Positions 23,401 to 35,578 of a stretch of 64,000 bases of DNA are shown one piece after another. Both the position numbers and the translations under genes were made by a program. Positions within the stretch are counted from its first letter, which is position 1, and each line of letters begins with the position of its first letter. The notes below the pieces were generated by a model that did no database searches, was not told the DNA's origin, and worked only from the letters and a program-made list of their open reading frames with translations. The DNA is from Oegoconia quadripuncta (Eukaryota > Arthropoda > Insecta > Lepidoptera > Autostichidae), in contig OX438741.1 in the NCBI GenBank assembly GCA_949316235.1, forward strand, positions 20,585,124 through 20,649,123, written 5' to 3'.

Positions 23401-26400
23401 ATAAATACGAGGTCTTTTATAATTGAAAGTCCTTTCCTTTACAATTTACTTTATTTTAATCACATTTATCCCAACTTTTTTGGTGTTTTCATTTCATTTT
23501 TACTGACTCCACACTGAGTCTCATTCTTTCTTTGACACATTATGCATTATCAGTATGCATTAAAGACGTTGGAGCTCATACAATAGTAAAGGAGTACAAG
23601 TTATAGAAATGGAGGGCATGCCCTTTTTTAGGATAGGCACTCACGTAGCTATGGACGACATTTAACCCCCCTTGGGTCGCAGATGTTACTTCGATCCTCA
23701 GCGTTAGTTTCGTGATACAGCATTTTTAAATATCCGCCTGTTTAGCTTCCCTATCTAAGTCTGCCACCAAGCGGCACTGTTCATAGCATTGTTGTGTTTT
23801 GGCTGTTTGAGGTAATATATGTATAATAATAAGGATCAATGTATAAGCGCTTTTATAATAAGGTTCCAGTGGACATTAAAAATTTACTGTGTGTGTGTGT
23901 GTGTGTGGGAACTTGGAGAAACATTCTTAGCTATATTTGATGACAATAGTTTCGAAGGTATTTACCACGCGTTTGCTTTGGAAACGAAAATTGAATTATA
24001 TTTAGTTCCGTATAATAATTTTTATTTTCCTAGTAGGTATACAGGGTGAAATATAATTCGTATAATTCCTGTTTACTGATGACTCTACTCCCGATTACGA
24101 ACAACTTTCCACTAGGAACCATAACCGAATTCGATCAAAAAATTTTCAGTTACTCATACAAAGTAAACCATTCTAAAACCACCTTTAGTATGGCAGTCCA
24201 ACAATTTTCGGCTGAATTCGACTATAGTTCCTTCGGTATGTTCGTAATCAAGAGTGGCGTCACCAGTTAATGGGAATTAAGGTCTTAGCATACGTGACGG
24301 GTAATTTCTGGGACGGAACGGAGACGGGACAGGTATAGTTCCTAACGTGAAAGTGGTTTTAAAACATACGTACAGGACGGTGTTCAACGATAGTCGTGCT
24401 AGTGATGCAACCATATTTCAGCACAAAATACTCGATTTTACTTTTGAAGAACTAGCAATGGTTGCCGTAGTATTAGATGAAGAAGATGCCATAACGATGT
24501 TTTTTCTATTACCGTCCCGTTCCGCCCGTGTTTCTCGCCACGTGTATTTTATTGCTATGTTTTTAAATGCAACGATGTCAAAAAATCGTCCCGTTCCGTC
24601 CGGCACGAGAATAAACACGTCACGTATGCTAAGACCTTTACATGAATTCAAATTCACCCTATATATTATAACTTTTATGTATAATAAGGTTCCTCGGGGT
24701 TTTTCTAATATCTATTTATGTTAGGTATTACTTTTGTTCTTTTTAATAAAATATTTAATTATTTTAGCTCAAATGCCCAAGGAGTGCCTGGGCAGGAGTT
24801 ACTGCATGACAAAAGCAACAAACTACCCTCACGAACAGATTAAAGAGCTCTTATTGAAAATGGTAAGTCTTTCCAACAATAAAAACATAGAATATATAAA
24901 AACTTGATAACGGTTATAAATATCTACCTAAAGATATCAAAAAATAATCAACTTAATTGATTTAAAGCCGGAGTTGGAGGCCTATATGCGGTACCTACGT
25001 GATTTTTTTCGATAACATTACCTGACCACTGCCCTGCTCTTCGATCAATTAGATACATAGGTATTAGGAGTACAGTCGCTTACACAAAGTCACTAAGTCA
25101 TTCAAGGGACAATGTATACGCTTTTATAATAAGGTTCCGGTAGACATTGAAAATTTGCCATTAAATAACTTTAAAACAACCCTTAAACAGAAACTATGTG
25201 CCAAAGGTTATTATAAAATTTCTGACTATCTGGATGATAAGAATGCGTGGACATGAACCGCTCGGCAATATCCAGTATATTTTATTCTTCTTTTTCTTTG
25301 TCGAATCATAAATTTAACAATTATTCCAAACTGTATTTGTATTGACTTATTTAAAAAGAGCAACCCCTGAGTTTCTTGCTCGTTCTTCTCTGGGGAGACT
25401 GCCTAGTGAATGAGCGATAACTGTATGTCATGTATGACGATTTCAAATGTTATTCTTATAACTTATGAAATTAAACATTTTTGATTTGATTTGATTTAAA
25501 TATTCGCACTTTGGCGCATACTTCAAATTGATCAAGTTGAAGTTATTTAATTTTTTGTTTTATTGTATTCTGGCATTTAACAGGCATTAACTCAAAAAAA
25601 CATAAAAAGAAAATCGTATAAGTACTTTATTCTAAATTACCATCACGGTAGGGTAACAAAACAAAGGCACAAAATTACGTCGATAAGTATACGCAGGTTT
25701 AAGAAACGTAGGAAACCGGACTGTACATGCAACGGGGAACGACGCTTCAACGCTTCACATGCGCGCTCACGCGAGGGCCAAACTGCATGTCTCAGCATGT
25801 CGCTGGCTGCTAAAATATTCAACCATTTGCAGTGCACAATAGTAATTAATATACTTAGGCTCGTATTACTCAAGCTGAGATCTCCGCTTGAAGACAGTTA
25901 AAAATGGACATCTTTATAAATAAAATATATTTCGGACACTTACACCAATCATCTAGTCCCAAACTAAGCAAAGCTTGTGCTATAGATACTAGATAATGGA
26001 TAAACATACATAAATATTTATATAAACATCCATGACTCGGGAATAAATGTTCGTATTCATCACACAAACATTTACCCCTCGCGGGATTCGAACCCGCAAC
26101 CGTTTGTTTCGCTGACAGGGTCACTATCCACTACGCCATCCGGTCGTCATATTACAGAACACTCCGTGAACGAATCCAACTAGCGCTTGGCCGATTTATG
26201 CGCTATGCAATTATATACAAGGTGTAAAGCAACATGGGGTTTACGATTCGGAGGTCGCGGGTCCGATCCCCAGCAGGGTACATGTTTTAGTAGGTACTCG
26301 GTTTGGTTGGTGGTAGGGCATTTTAAATGTCCGCCTGGCTAGCTACCACCATCTTATCTAAGTCTGCCGCTAAACAACAATCTGTATTATGATAATTATA

Positions 26401-29400
26401 ATGTCATTATATTTTCAGAATCTCCGTGATGTAGAGCAGGATCCCGTTGTCAGCGGACGAAGTGGCGTGGACGAAATTGAGCAAATTTGTGAAAGGCAAA
26501 TCATGGTAAGTACAAGTTTAATGCGGTTTCTGACCTTCTCCGACTCTTCAACAAAATTAAATAAATAATAATAAATATCCTTTCAACTGGGCTTGCATTA
26601 TGTATACCAGATGGCTGATATGCTACACAAATACATTTCTTTTTCGTAAATATTTACATGTTATAAATGAAAACATTCATAACTCGGGTACACGTGTCTG
26701 TATTTATCATACAAACATGTGCCCCTGGTGGGATTTGAATCCACAACTTTTTGATATTGCAGTCAGGGTTTATAACCACTACACCAAACATTCAAACTAA
26801 CCTTAGTTTATAAAATTAAGTCATTCTGTTTCTCCATAAAGAAATGAAACTATAAATTGAACATTTTGTAAATCCCTGAGAAAATGAATGATTATCTCAT
26901 CTAGGTAAACCAAACCAACTATCATTATCATCATATCAGCCGAAAAACGTCCACTTTTGGACAAAGGCCTCCCTAACCAACTATATCTTAATTGGGCAGA
27001 AAATAGTGAATACAACATTTGAAAATTATTTTATAAAAAAATAATATATATAAATAAATACCCAAAGAAAAAAAAATACCGAATTAATAACATTAATATA
27101 CCACATAACCTATCCAATATTTGCTGCTTAAGAACTACACAATCGATACCTATCTAAATAGAAATAGTGTTAGTTTTATTTTTCAAAACGTCCGGATTCG
27201 ATTCCCGAGCTTAGTACAAGTTTTTTTTTAATGTATCTATGAATGCAGTTTTTCCTGTTACTAGAATCGATGACATGGTTCCTGAGAACAGATCTTCGTA
27301 TGTCTTATAGTTTCAGACTTTCCCATTACTGACCTGTCTAAATGTTACACGGTGTATAAGATACCAGCAATACCTACGTGATGTCAGAATGCTCACGTAA
27401 AATATTGAATAACTCAAACTACAATTGGACAATTTTTATTTTTTTTTCCTTTTTGGCCCTATTTCTGAACATTTTTTAACATTGTCAAAATAGCTGAAAT
27501 CCACTCTGAATGCTAGATTATGACCGTCTTCGAATGCCTGATTAAAACTTAAATGTAGAGTTACTGTAATATATTTTGCTCTCGTAGAATACAAGGCGTT
27601 TACACTTTTATACCTACGTTACAAATTGTTCAAATTGACAACAGCCGAAAAGGAAGGGTTATAAACTTAAGCAGCCTATGTATGTATGTGGATATAGTTG
27701 TTCCATCGCAGTGATCAAACTACTGGACTAATTTCGATAAATGAGGCGTCCTTGAATACCTTAAGTGTCACAAGAGGAATGGGCAATAAAAATGCCTGTA
27801 TAAATATATAAATTGGGTATAGAGTACCTAGTAACAGTAAATCAACCAGATATACTACAACTGTGTTAAGACATGGACATATAAAAGAAGAGCTTGACAA
27901 TCGCCCTACTGGAATACTTCGGAAGCTCTCAAAATCCACTTTAACTAGATGGCGCTGACTCTAGCCTGAAAATAAATAGACTACACACACAAACAAATAA
28001 ATAGAGTTCGCGGGGTACATAGTAGGTACTCGGTTTGGTTGGTGGTAGGGCATTTTAAATGTCCGCCTGGCTAGCTACCACCATCTTATCTAAATCTGCC
28101 GCCAAACAGCAATGTTAATAGCATGTGTTCCGGTTGTCAGAGATAAGACAGCCAGTTCCCCAATTATATTGAGTTTCCGGGTCAAAACGCTTCCGCCTTC
28201 GGCCTCAACCTCACTTAATATCAGGTGTGATTGAGGTCAAGTGCATAAAAAAAAACTAAAATTATTATCGATTTCGATAAATACCTATATTTTTATATAA
28301 AATATAACAGATAAGAAGAAAATAATTTTATATTGTTTCGTGTTTCTATAACAGAATGTTACTCAAGCAGAGATCTCCACTTGAGGACAGTTAAAAAGGG
28401 ACAGCTTTATGTAACTTGTATAGCGGCTTGTCTTATCTATGCTTGAGCAACATTCTAAAATACGAACCTTAGTCTTTGCTGGCTATGAGTCAGCGCCATC
28501 TAGTTTTAATGAATTTGGAGACCTTCCGGGATACGATTTCTAGTAATAAAAAACGTCCTTACAAAGTGTATTTTCATGCTAAAAATTTGATCATCAAACC
28601 CTATAGGGTACTTCCCTGTTGCCTATAATCTCAAAACTAATTAGGAAGGGAAATCTTGTGGCCGGGATAAATACGAAAAACTTACTGAGAAAAAGGACCC
28701 TCAAAAGTTTGTTTTACTTAAGACGGTTTATCCTACTCCTCATTCCATACAAAATTTCGAGTCCAAATCTTCCGGACATGAAAGTTTGCATGGAATACCA
28801 TACGATGACAGATTTTGCAGTGAACCATCTAGCAGAGGAATTAATTTGTAATTTCTTTTGGGTATACCCAAAACTTCGTAACTGGAAGGGACTGGCTATA
28901 TTATCTCTGACAACCGGAATACAACAATGCTATTAACATTGCTGCTTGGCGGCAGATTTAGATAAGATGGTGGTAGCTAGCCAGGCGGAAATTTAAAATG
29001 CCCTACCACCAACCAAACCGAGTACTTAAACATGTACCCCGCTGGTGTACGAACCCGCGACCTCCGAATCGTAAACCCAATGCTGTTTACATTCAGCCAC
29101 GGAGGCGGTTATATATAGATATTTCGTCTATACACTATGTTGTAACCTATAAAAATATTGTAGATAGTTATGTAAATATGTGTGGTTTACAGTTCGACCC
29201 GATTTACGAGATCGTTGATGACAAAGATGACGTTCGCTTCGTCGTGCAAATTGAGAACAAATTCATACAGAAACACAGGATTGTGGAGTGCATGTGAGTA
29301 TCAGTCTTACCAACATTTTCTAGTACTAAAAAATAAGGTTAAGGCAGTCTTACTCCAGGAAGAGGCCGCAAAGCGGGATCGCGAGAAGGCCGATCGTACG

Positions 29401-31298
29401 AGAAGATTAGCGGCAACCCTTTTGCCTTTTTTTTTTGACGCGAGGAAACGCTTTACGCCTACCGCTCGCCTGGGGGACAGCGAGACGGTTATGTGGGACT
29501 CCCCTCCCTGACGGGAGGGATACCCACTAAAAACCCGCCGCGACCTTCTTCGGCAGTAGTGACGACCTGGGAACGCATAAGCGGCTCCAGGCCCCCCACC
29601 GATCCACCCCCCTCACAAGGGGAGGCCCATTCCCGGAGGGCGTCCAGCGCACCCTCAGAGGTGACGCTGTCGTGCCTTACACCACGATCAGCAAGCGGTA
29701 TGAAGCTCGTTCGCTCGCTACGCTACTCTACGGTCGCTCCGGGGAGTGTCATTCTCTCCCGGGCCGCATCCGACGACTACATCGCCTCGAGATGTAGCCG
29801 CCCGCCAACCTCAAGCGACGTACAGGGGGGATCTCGTCCTATCCGGTCGACCAGATCTCTACGCTCGGGCCGCCACCCCGGGCAGTCCTCCAGCGTGTGC
29901 TAGGCGGAGTCCTGGTCGGACGCGCAGTGGTAGCGGCACAGCTCCCAAGTCCTCTCGCACGTTGCCCGAGGGTTACGGTCGGCTACATCTTGGGGCGATG
30001 TAGTCGTCGGATGCGACCCGGGAGAGGGGGCCGGAGCGGTGGGCGATCAGAAAGCCGCTTATACGAACCTAGGTTCTGCAGGATTTTAATGGGTATACAA
30101 CCCATTAGGAGAGGAAAGCCCGACATAATCCCCAGGCACGCATTTCCTGCGAGAAAAAATTCTATATATTTAAAAAGGTTTCTAGATATTTAAAGAGGTG
30201 GATGTTGTTTCAAGCATGAAATATTTGAAATTCATAACACCCAAACGCTTATGTTTGGGGATATCTCTGACCACCCCATTTGGGATAAAGATCGTGACGT
30301 TATTATATTATTACTATGGATGCATGTATCAATTGAAGGACTTGTTCGAAATTTAAAGGAACTGCTATCTCACAGCTCCCATAACATCGAATACGAGTTA
30401 CTAAGAACAATAGTAAGTATGTGATAGGTTTTCTTTGGATGATCGAAACAATTTGCGCCTTTTGAGTATTAAAAAATCTAATTCATATTCATCACATAAT
30501 TTTGACTCGAATCCGTTAATTGAGCATAAAGAGTATTTGATTGATCGATAGAAGGGCGTCGGTGGCTCAGCGGTTAAGATGAGGTCTCCCAATTTAGGAG
30601 GTCCGGGTTCGATTCCCAGGCAGGCCATGTACCAATGGGTTTGTAAATTTAATTACGTGCATATATCCGACTGCTCTCTTAAACGGTGAAGGATAACATC
30701 GTGAGGAAACCTGCATGCCTGAGAAATAAAAATTCTTAGTTATGTGAAGTCGAAATATGGCGAAATATTCCCTCATGATGCTTGGAGTAGTGGTTAAAAA
30801 TTCTGACTGCTATACCAAATAGGGTCAAATAATATGATGAATACATTACAGCCATGTGTTCCCGAGTTATGGATGTTTTTCATTTATGTATTTATTAACA
30901 AAAAAATATGTATTTGTGTAGTTTATCAACCATCTGGTATCCATAATACAAGCCTAGTTGCTTAGTGTTGAACTAGATGGAAGGCCTATATCCTTGTAGT
31001 GGGATGTTTACGGGCTGACTAGTAATAACTTTAAAACCTATTCTACGACTTATTTATAAACATTCCTATCAACATTTCCAGAAATCCTGGCCGCGTGACT
31101 GGATTAGACGGCCGCGACGTATTTCTGGAAGACAAACTCATGGAATTTAACGTGACCTGCATGGAAACCCGCCTCAGACACAAATTCCTCGTGCTCGGCC
31201 CCAACAACTCGCTTGAGATCGCCAAACCCCGGGAGGGGATACCGGTGTACTGCTCATGCAGATATAGCAGATCCAGTGATGAACTATCACAATACTAA
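20464..31298 (+). CDS. spz-like: Spätzle-like secreted cystine-knot protein (gene B)
   Basis: Six exons: 20464-20493, 22296-22350, 24768-24862, 26419-26505, 29193-29293 and 31082-31298, giving 194 aa, with intron phases 0, 1, 0, 0, 2 exactly as in genes A and C. Residues 1-24 (MYGITTIVFLIVLHLHPFF...) form a signal peptide with likely cleavage near IHA/LP. The prodomain carries C35LGRSYC41MTKATNYP. VVSGR74/SGVDEIEQIC84 resembles the known Drosophila Spätzle activation site (Arg followed about ten residues later by the first knot Cys). The knot domain has C84, C122, C149, C180 and C182 only. Compared with gene C it lacks the third Cys (replaced by a longer VTGLDGRDVF segment) and the first Cys of the CCxC end. 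Possible N-glycosylation at N146-V-T and N164-N-S. Expected to be secreted and activated by a clip-domain protease, then to bind a Toll receptor; the altered cysteine set makes receptor use uncertain. Confidence 0.86.
22600..22960 (+). mobile_element. LINE 3' end, gene B intron 2
   Basis: Coding end (WNSLLESIRRAQSLNAFKVA), then a 3' UTR with GTTGCGTGGAAGAGATCGAT, GATAAGGTCGCC and GCAATAAAGTGTATTTGTATTG. Related 3' UTRs: 33720-33865 (+), 62235-62340 (+), 63475-63545 (+), 36948-37035 (-), 61000-61110 (-), 45640-45690 (-). Confidence 0.65.
24038..24665. repeat. Repeat H, copy 1, split by the Harbinger-like element
   Basis: Outer ends TATACAGGGTGAA... and ...TTCACCCTATATA are inverted repeats. 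The body has inverted blocks (GATTACGAACAACTTTCC and GTTCGTAATCAAGAGTGG). The open frames here are by-products of the repeat. Confidence 0.7.
24280..24637 (+). mobile_element. PIF/Harbinger-like non-autonomous element in gene B intron 2
   Basis: 358 bp with 19-bp perfect inverted ends (AGGTCTTAGCATACGTGAC) and a 3-bp TTA duplication (24277-24279 and 24638-24640). The interior has an open frame with FEELAMVAVVLDEEDA, reminiscent of the N-terminus of insect Harbinger transposases (inference). It splits an older repeat; the copy at 53712 shows the unsplit sequence. Confidence 0.75.
25090..25498 (+). mobile_element. LINE 3' end with (GATTT)n tail, gene B intron 3
   Basis: The frame reads GQCIRFYNKVPVDIENLPLN, then NFKTTLKQKLCAKGYYKISD and YLDDKNAWT*, followed by a 3' UTR with AAAAAGAGCAACCCCTGAGT and a GATTTGATTTGATTT tail. 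Same family: 37140-37425 (-), 12640-12720, 1225-1345, 9065-9125 and 23820-23885 (fragments). Confidence 0.7.
25917..26148 (-). repeat. SINE-A copy in gene B intron 3
   Basis: Minus-strand copy from the ATTTCGGACACTTACACC end to the GACCGGATGGCGTAGTGG head. Confidence 0.8.
26560..26792 (-). repeat. SINE-B copy in gene B intron 4
   Basis: Minus-strand copy with AATAATAATAAAT tail, the ACCAGATGGCTGATA body motif and a mutated B box (GGATTTGAATCCAC as read on plus). Confidence 0.7.
26923..26977 (-). repeat. RTE-type LINE 3' terminus fragment
   Basis: ATCATCATATCAGCCGAAAAACGTCC then AAAGGCCTCCC is the inverted form of the (ATG)n-tailed RTE terminus (AGGCCTTTGTCCAGCAGTGG) seen on plus at 8745-8805. 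Confidence 0.65.
28010..28255 (+). repeat. SINE-C, 5'-truncated, gene B intron 4
   Basis: Begins inside the B-box side (GCGGGGTACAT) and runs to the GTGCATAAAAAAAA tail. Confidence 0.8.
28885..29110 (-). repeat. SINE-C, gene B intron 4, 3'-truncated
   Basis: Minus-strand copy containing the head (CCACGGAGGCGGT as read on plus) but lacking the poly(A) third. It ends 82 bases before exon 5 of gene B. Confidence 0.8.
29330..29426 (+). other. Unplaced coding-like stretch next to the R1-like LINE
   Basis: The plus frame LLQEEAAKRDREKADRTRRL is highly charged and may form a coiled coil. Not recognised; possibly part of another transposon. Confidence 0.2.
29427..30075 (-). mobile_element. R1-clade-like LINE 3' end (GC-rich block), gene B intron 5
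   Basis: A GC-rich island in an AT-rich intron. The poly(T) at 29427-29436 shows a minus-strand retroposon. The minus frame reads CRYHCASDQDSA-stop-HTLEDCPGW, the C-x3-C...H-x4-C zinc-knuckle and W at the end of R1-type ORF2 proteins, with stop codons. The plus-strand open frames here are shadows. Two shorter copies: 41734-41839 (-) and 51591-51818 (+). Confidence 0.75.
30555..30740 (+). repeat. SINE-D (tRNA-headed), gene B intron 5
   Basis: Head GCGTCGGTGGCTCAGCGG, B box GGGTTCGATTCCC, then GCAGGCCATGTACCAATGGG and a body with CGTGAGGAAACCTGCATGCC. Other copies: 45728-45840 (+), 48790-49053 (-) and a fragment at 63550-63600. The longest copy continues into a segment typical of RTE-type LINE 3' ends. 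Confidence 0.75.
30783..30980 (+). repeat. SINE-B copy with deleted B box, gene B intron 5
   Basis: The head GGAGTAGTGGTTAAAAATTCTG and body match SINE-B, but the segment with GGTTCGAATCCCGC is missing. Confidence 0.65.
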
Positions 31299-31369
31299 AT
31301 TATGCATAGTATCACAACTTCGAAGAGGCCATTGTTTGAAATATAGCTGGAATAAGAAGTGGTAATGTG

Positions 31370-31970
31370 TGGTGTATACTCTCGTCCAAAATATCTCAGT
31401 GCTTGAAGACGAGTCTTTAATCAATGTGTTAGTAATGACTTATAGCACTGAAACGTGGTCTCACACTATGGACCTCATAAGAAAGCTCAAAGGCACACGA
31501 CGGACTATGAAGAGGGCGATGCTCGGCGTGTCACAACGTGATCGAGTCGGGAATGAAAAAAGCCGTATGCGAACGAAAGTCAATTTAATATCCCAGCGGA
31601 TTAATAAGTTGAAGTGGCAGTAGGCAGGGCACATAGCTCGAAGAACTGATGTTCGAGTGGAGACCACTCACAAGGTGGACGGAGGACCTGCTCTTAGATT
31701 ACGTAACTTCATCGGTAACGTTATCGATTACGTTGACCAATAAGACACCGTCAAATTGCCGAGCGAGCGATGTGCCAACCAATCACATGTCAGAACGTAA
31801 CCGATGACGATAACGATGCAATTATGTAATAGAACCCCTGATAAGGCGGGAAGTCGCTGAATGCAGACCGCTTCCAACCGGTTACTCTGAATATTTATAG
31901 GGGCCTATGCTCAGCAGTGGATGTCCTCTGGATGATTATGAAAGTGTGGTTCCCAGCAGAGTAGAATAGG
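31370..31970 (+). mobile_element. RTE-type LINE C-terminal remnant, split by a MITE
   Basis: Frame pieces VLVMTYSTETWSHTMDLIRK, RTMKRAMLGVSQRDRVGNEK, RINKLKWQ-stop-AGHIARRTD match the end of RTE ORF2. A 146-bp insertion (31691-31836) with partly inverted ends (TTAGATTACGTAA and TTATGTAATAGAA) and CCTG on both sides splits it. Begins 70 bases after the stop of gene B. Confidence 0.75.
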
Positions 31971-32439
31971 AACAACCCTCTCTTCTTGTGTAATTAAAAC
32001 AGCATCAACACTGGTCACAAATCACTGGATTAGCACCATCCATCTAATCTCATCATGGCGGTTAGGGCAAATCCTTCCATGGACTATGAATAAAAATCAT
32101 TTATTGTGAAAACTGGAACAATGGATGGATCTTATGGTCAAGTACAGTTGGCTAATAATTTTGTCATATCAGGCATACAATACTATTATTCATTACCTAT
32201 TATCATCAGGGATTTAGCTAGCACGCTACATTAACATGAAAAAAGGCTTATGTCCAAGGGTAAATGTTAGTAGCATTGTTGTGTTCCGGTTGTCAGAGAT
32301 AAGATAGCCAGTCCCCCAAATGTGTTGGAGTTTTCGGGTCAGTACGCTTCCACCTTGGACCTCATCTTCACTCAACATCAGGTGTATTTGGGGTCAAGTA
32401 CCAACCCGTTGTGCATCAAAAAAAAAGAAAAAAAAGTGG

Positions 32440-34070
32440 ACTGATAATTATGTGAATGTGATATGAGAAAAGGAAACTTCACTTATGTCAACTCTACATC
32501 ATGTGTTTAAGAAAATGTTAAAATTGCAGCTGAAATAAGTGACAAGTGATTGCCGTGGTGATTCATAATTTCTGAATAGAATAGAATATTTGCAATGATT
32601 AGAGAAGTAAAATAGTTGGTAAAATAGTATAAATTGTATCACCTAAATCAGCCATAGACAATAGCATGCAAAATTATAATTAGCCTGTCTTTCACTAAAC
32701 AATAAAAATACAAATCAATTTACACAATTAGCATGTCCTTATTGATTAAATTAATTTTTTTAGTTAATTAATTCACAATTTAGAGGAATAACGTTTAACA
32801 ATTTATTACAGTTTAATTAAAATATGTCTGCAATTAATTTATAATTATTGATTCAATTCATCGTCAAGGAAATTATGTTACTGAACTTTAACTTCGTTCC
32901 ACACTAAGCAACTAGGCTCATAATTTAGCCAAATTTTGTTGTGTAACTTCCTCTACCTGATTTTTTTTTGTAGAAGGATAATAATAACCATCTGTAATAG
33001 AATAAAAATGTTTACCAACCATTTCTGTCGCTTTACCATGGTCTAAAACGATGGCAGCAGCAATTCCTCTGAAATAAATTATTTTTTCCGAATTTTGTAA
33101 TTATTTGGGATATTTTTTATATAATCGATCACCCTTTCTACATGACCTAGATATAGGTACTCAATTCATCACAAAGTCGATTCATATAATAATATTAAAT
33201 ATCCTTAGACGTACAGACAGCGCCATCTAGTTCCACAGTAAGCAACTATAGGCTTGTGTTGTGGATACCAGATGGTTGATATACTATATAAATATTTTAT
33301 TTTTGTAAATAAATACTTATTAGAAATTAAAACATCCATAACTAGGGTACACATGTCCGTATTCATCACACAAACATATGCCCCTAGCGGGATTCGAACC
33401 CGCAACCTTTTGGTATAGTGGTCAGAGGTACACCAAACAAGTCGTCGATATTTGTGTTAATATTGGCAAGCAAAGAAAATATGAACAGTTTCCTATTACT
33501 ATTCTAACAAGAATTGCTAAACCAACCTTTTTAGATTCACTGACATTATATCCTATGATAAATGAAAAATAAAAAGATGAAAATATGAATAATATAACCA
33601 TTATTGCTATAAATCTTAATGTTTTATCTTTTGTCAATTGTGTTCCTATAACAGTGATGTTTTGTTAATGTATTGACCTATATTTTAAGTATCGCTCTTT
33701 GTCTGCAATAAAAAAACTTTAAATACGTTTTTCCTTCCGAGGGTTTGCTGGAACAAATCTCTTACAGAGATAAGCTCGCCTTTTGTGTATTGTAATTTCT
33801 GTCCTATGTTTGTTCAATGTATGTTTGTATACTTATATATGCAATAAAGTGTTAAATAAATAAAGATAAGTTTAATTTCATTTTGCTTGGAACAGACTTC
33901 TAAACTTTCAAAACTATCATTTTTTTATTCTAAATATTAAGGACACTTGTCATTACGTGACAATGGGTCGATTTTGATGTGCCTTCTCTAATCTAAAACA
34001 AGTTTAAGGCTGGTAGTATCGTGATTCTACCTATTCATTATGTAAATGTATGTAAAGTAGGTAACTTATT
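32440..34070. other. Gene-free stretch between genes B and C
   Basis: AT-rich sequence with the SINE-B at 33197-33447 and a LINE 3' UTR at 33720-33865. Nothing else recognised. Confidence 0.4.
33197..33447 (-). repeat. SINE-B copy
   Basis: Minus-strand copy with the CAGCGCCATCTAGTTCCAC end, body and GGTTCGAATCC box. A few bases are missing in the head (GTCAGAGGTACACC). Confidence 0.75.
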
Positions 34071-34073
34071 TTA

Positions 34074-34380
34074 ATACACAACGGGTTGGTACTTGATTTC
34101 AATCACACCTGATGTTAAGTGAAGATGAGGTCGAAGGTAGAAGCGTACTGACCCAGAAACCCCAACACATTTGGGGGACTGGCGATCTTATCTCTGACAA
34201 CCGGAACACAATGATGCTATTAACATTGTTGATTCGCGGCCACAGACCAACCATGGTCTGTGTTCGCGGCACATTTAGATAAGAGGCGGTAGCTAACCAG
34301 GCGGACATTTGAAATGCCCTACCACCAACCAAACCGAGTACTTAAACATGTACCCAGCTACATTGAGCCATGGAGGAGGC
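34074..34380 (-). repeat. SINE-C with an internal palindromic insertion
   Basis: Nearly full minus-strand copy. At about 34240-34270 it has CACAGACCAACCATGGTCTG, a perfect-arm palindrome, together with a repeated TTCGCGGC, not seen in the other copies. Confidence 0.75.
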
Positions 34381-35578
34381 CACTTCTAATCTGGCAATAT
34401 TATTTTTATTGTTAAACAATAAATGTGCTCTACGTTCACGCTAGAATACACAATAGTGCTCAAAAAAAAAAAGTTGTGCCACTGAAGTTTAAGAGTTATT
34501 AAACATTTTAAGTGAACATTCTGACGTCACGTGTTGCTGGAATCCTCATTCTCGTGGGCAGAGATTTCTTTACCTACGATTATAATTAATAATTTCCCCA
34601 AAAAGTTGTGCGTAAATAAAGCCACCGAAATATGCAAGTCCCATAAATAGTTTTCCAAAAACAATGAAGGTATCTAAATAACTTTCTGAAAATAATTATT
34701 GTTATAGAAAATATTGAATTATATGTATAATGTATTTCTATTTGTGAGGACCTGTAATTGGCTCTCTGTTTCCTATAATAGTTTCCATTAGTGTTATTGC
34801 AGCTGTTGGTTTTCCGAATTTTATTTTTTAAATAAATTTTAAATTTTGTAACCTTGATATTTAACTTATCTAGTGACATGTTTGTAATATTTTTAAATTG
34901 TTAATTATTATATTTTATACAATGAAATAAGTTGCACACCCTAAATGGGTAAACTGTATAAGTACCTACCAATTAATGTAACAACATCTTTGTAACACAG
35001 TTGTATGCAATAAATAAATTCTAATTCTAATTCTGAATAAATAAAAATAAAAATAATTGGGCAACGCAGGCGACAGACTTTTTGTCCGCAGGACTTTTTT
35101 GTTCTCCGTGTGTGTTATTGCATAGAATACTATACATTCCATCCTCCCTGACAAAATTTGTTCGGCCCACAAGAAGTCCTTCGTAATTCACTGAATCGCA
35201 CATGCACCTCCGTGACACGGGGTCCCGTTGGGTGTTGACACACGACACATTCGGTGATACAGAGTAACTGCAAAAATTACAAAATTGAGTATTTAATGCC
35301 AGAAATCAAAGACATAACAAAAATTCCTACACCAACTGGTAGATGCCGAAAGTGTTATTGTATATAAGGTACCTATTTCATTTCATTTTGTTATTTAAGC
35401 GATCATTAAAAAGTATTAGGTGTATGAGAATTACCTCATCCTGGTCTAGCAATGACGTAACGGTAGGATATTGTTTGGTTGACGACACTTTTTCTAATTT
35501 CAACAATATTATGATGGTTATGTAATTATAAATACAATACATATTCCATTATACATATTACCATTCAAAACATGTTTA

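Noticed and set aside
24046..24270. 74-codon open frame in gene B intron 2
   Set aside because: Lies wholly inside repeat H and is not kept open in its second copy.
29427..30075. GC-rich block as transferred bacterial DNA or a real plus-strand gene (open frames at 29493-30193)
   Set aside because: Minus-strand poly(A), the zinc-knuckle motif of R1-like LINEs and two more truncated copies in the window explain it.
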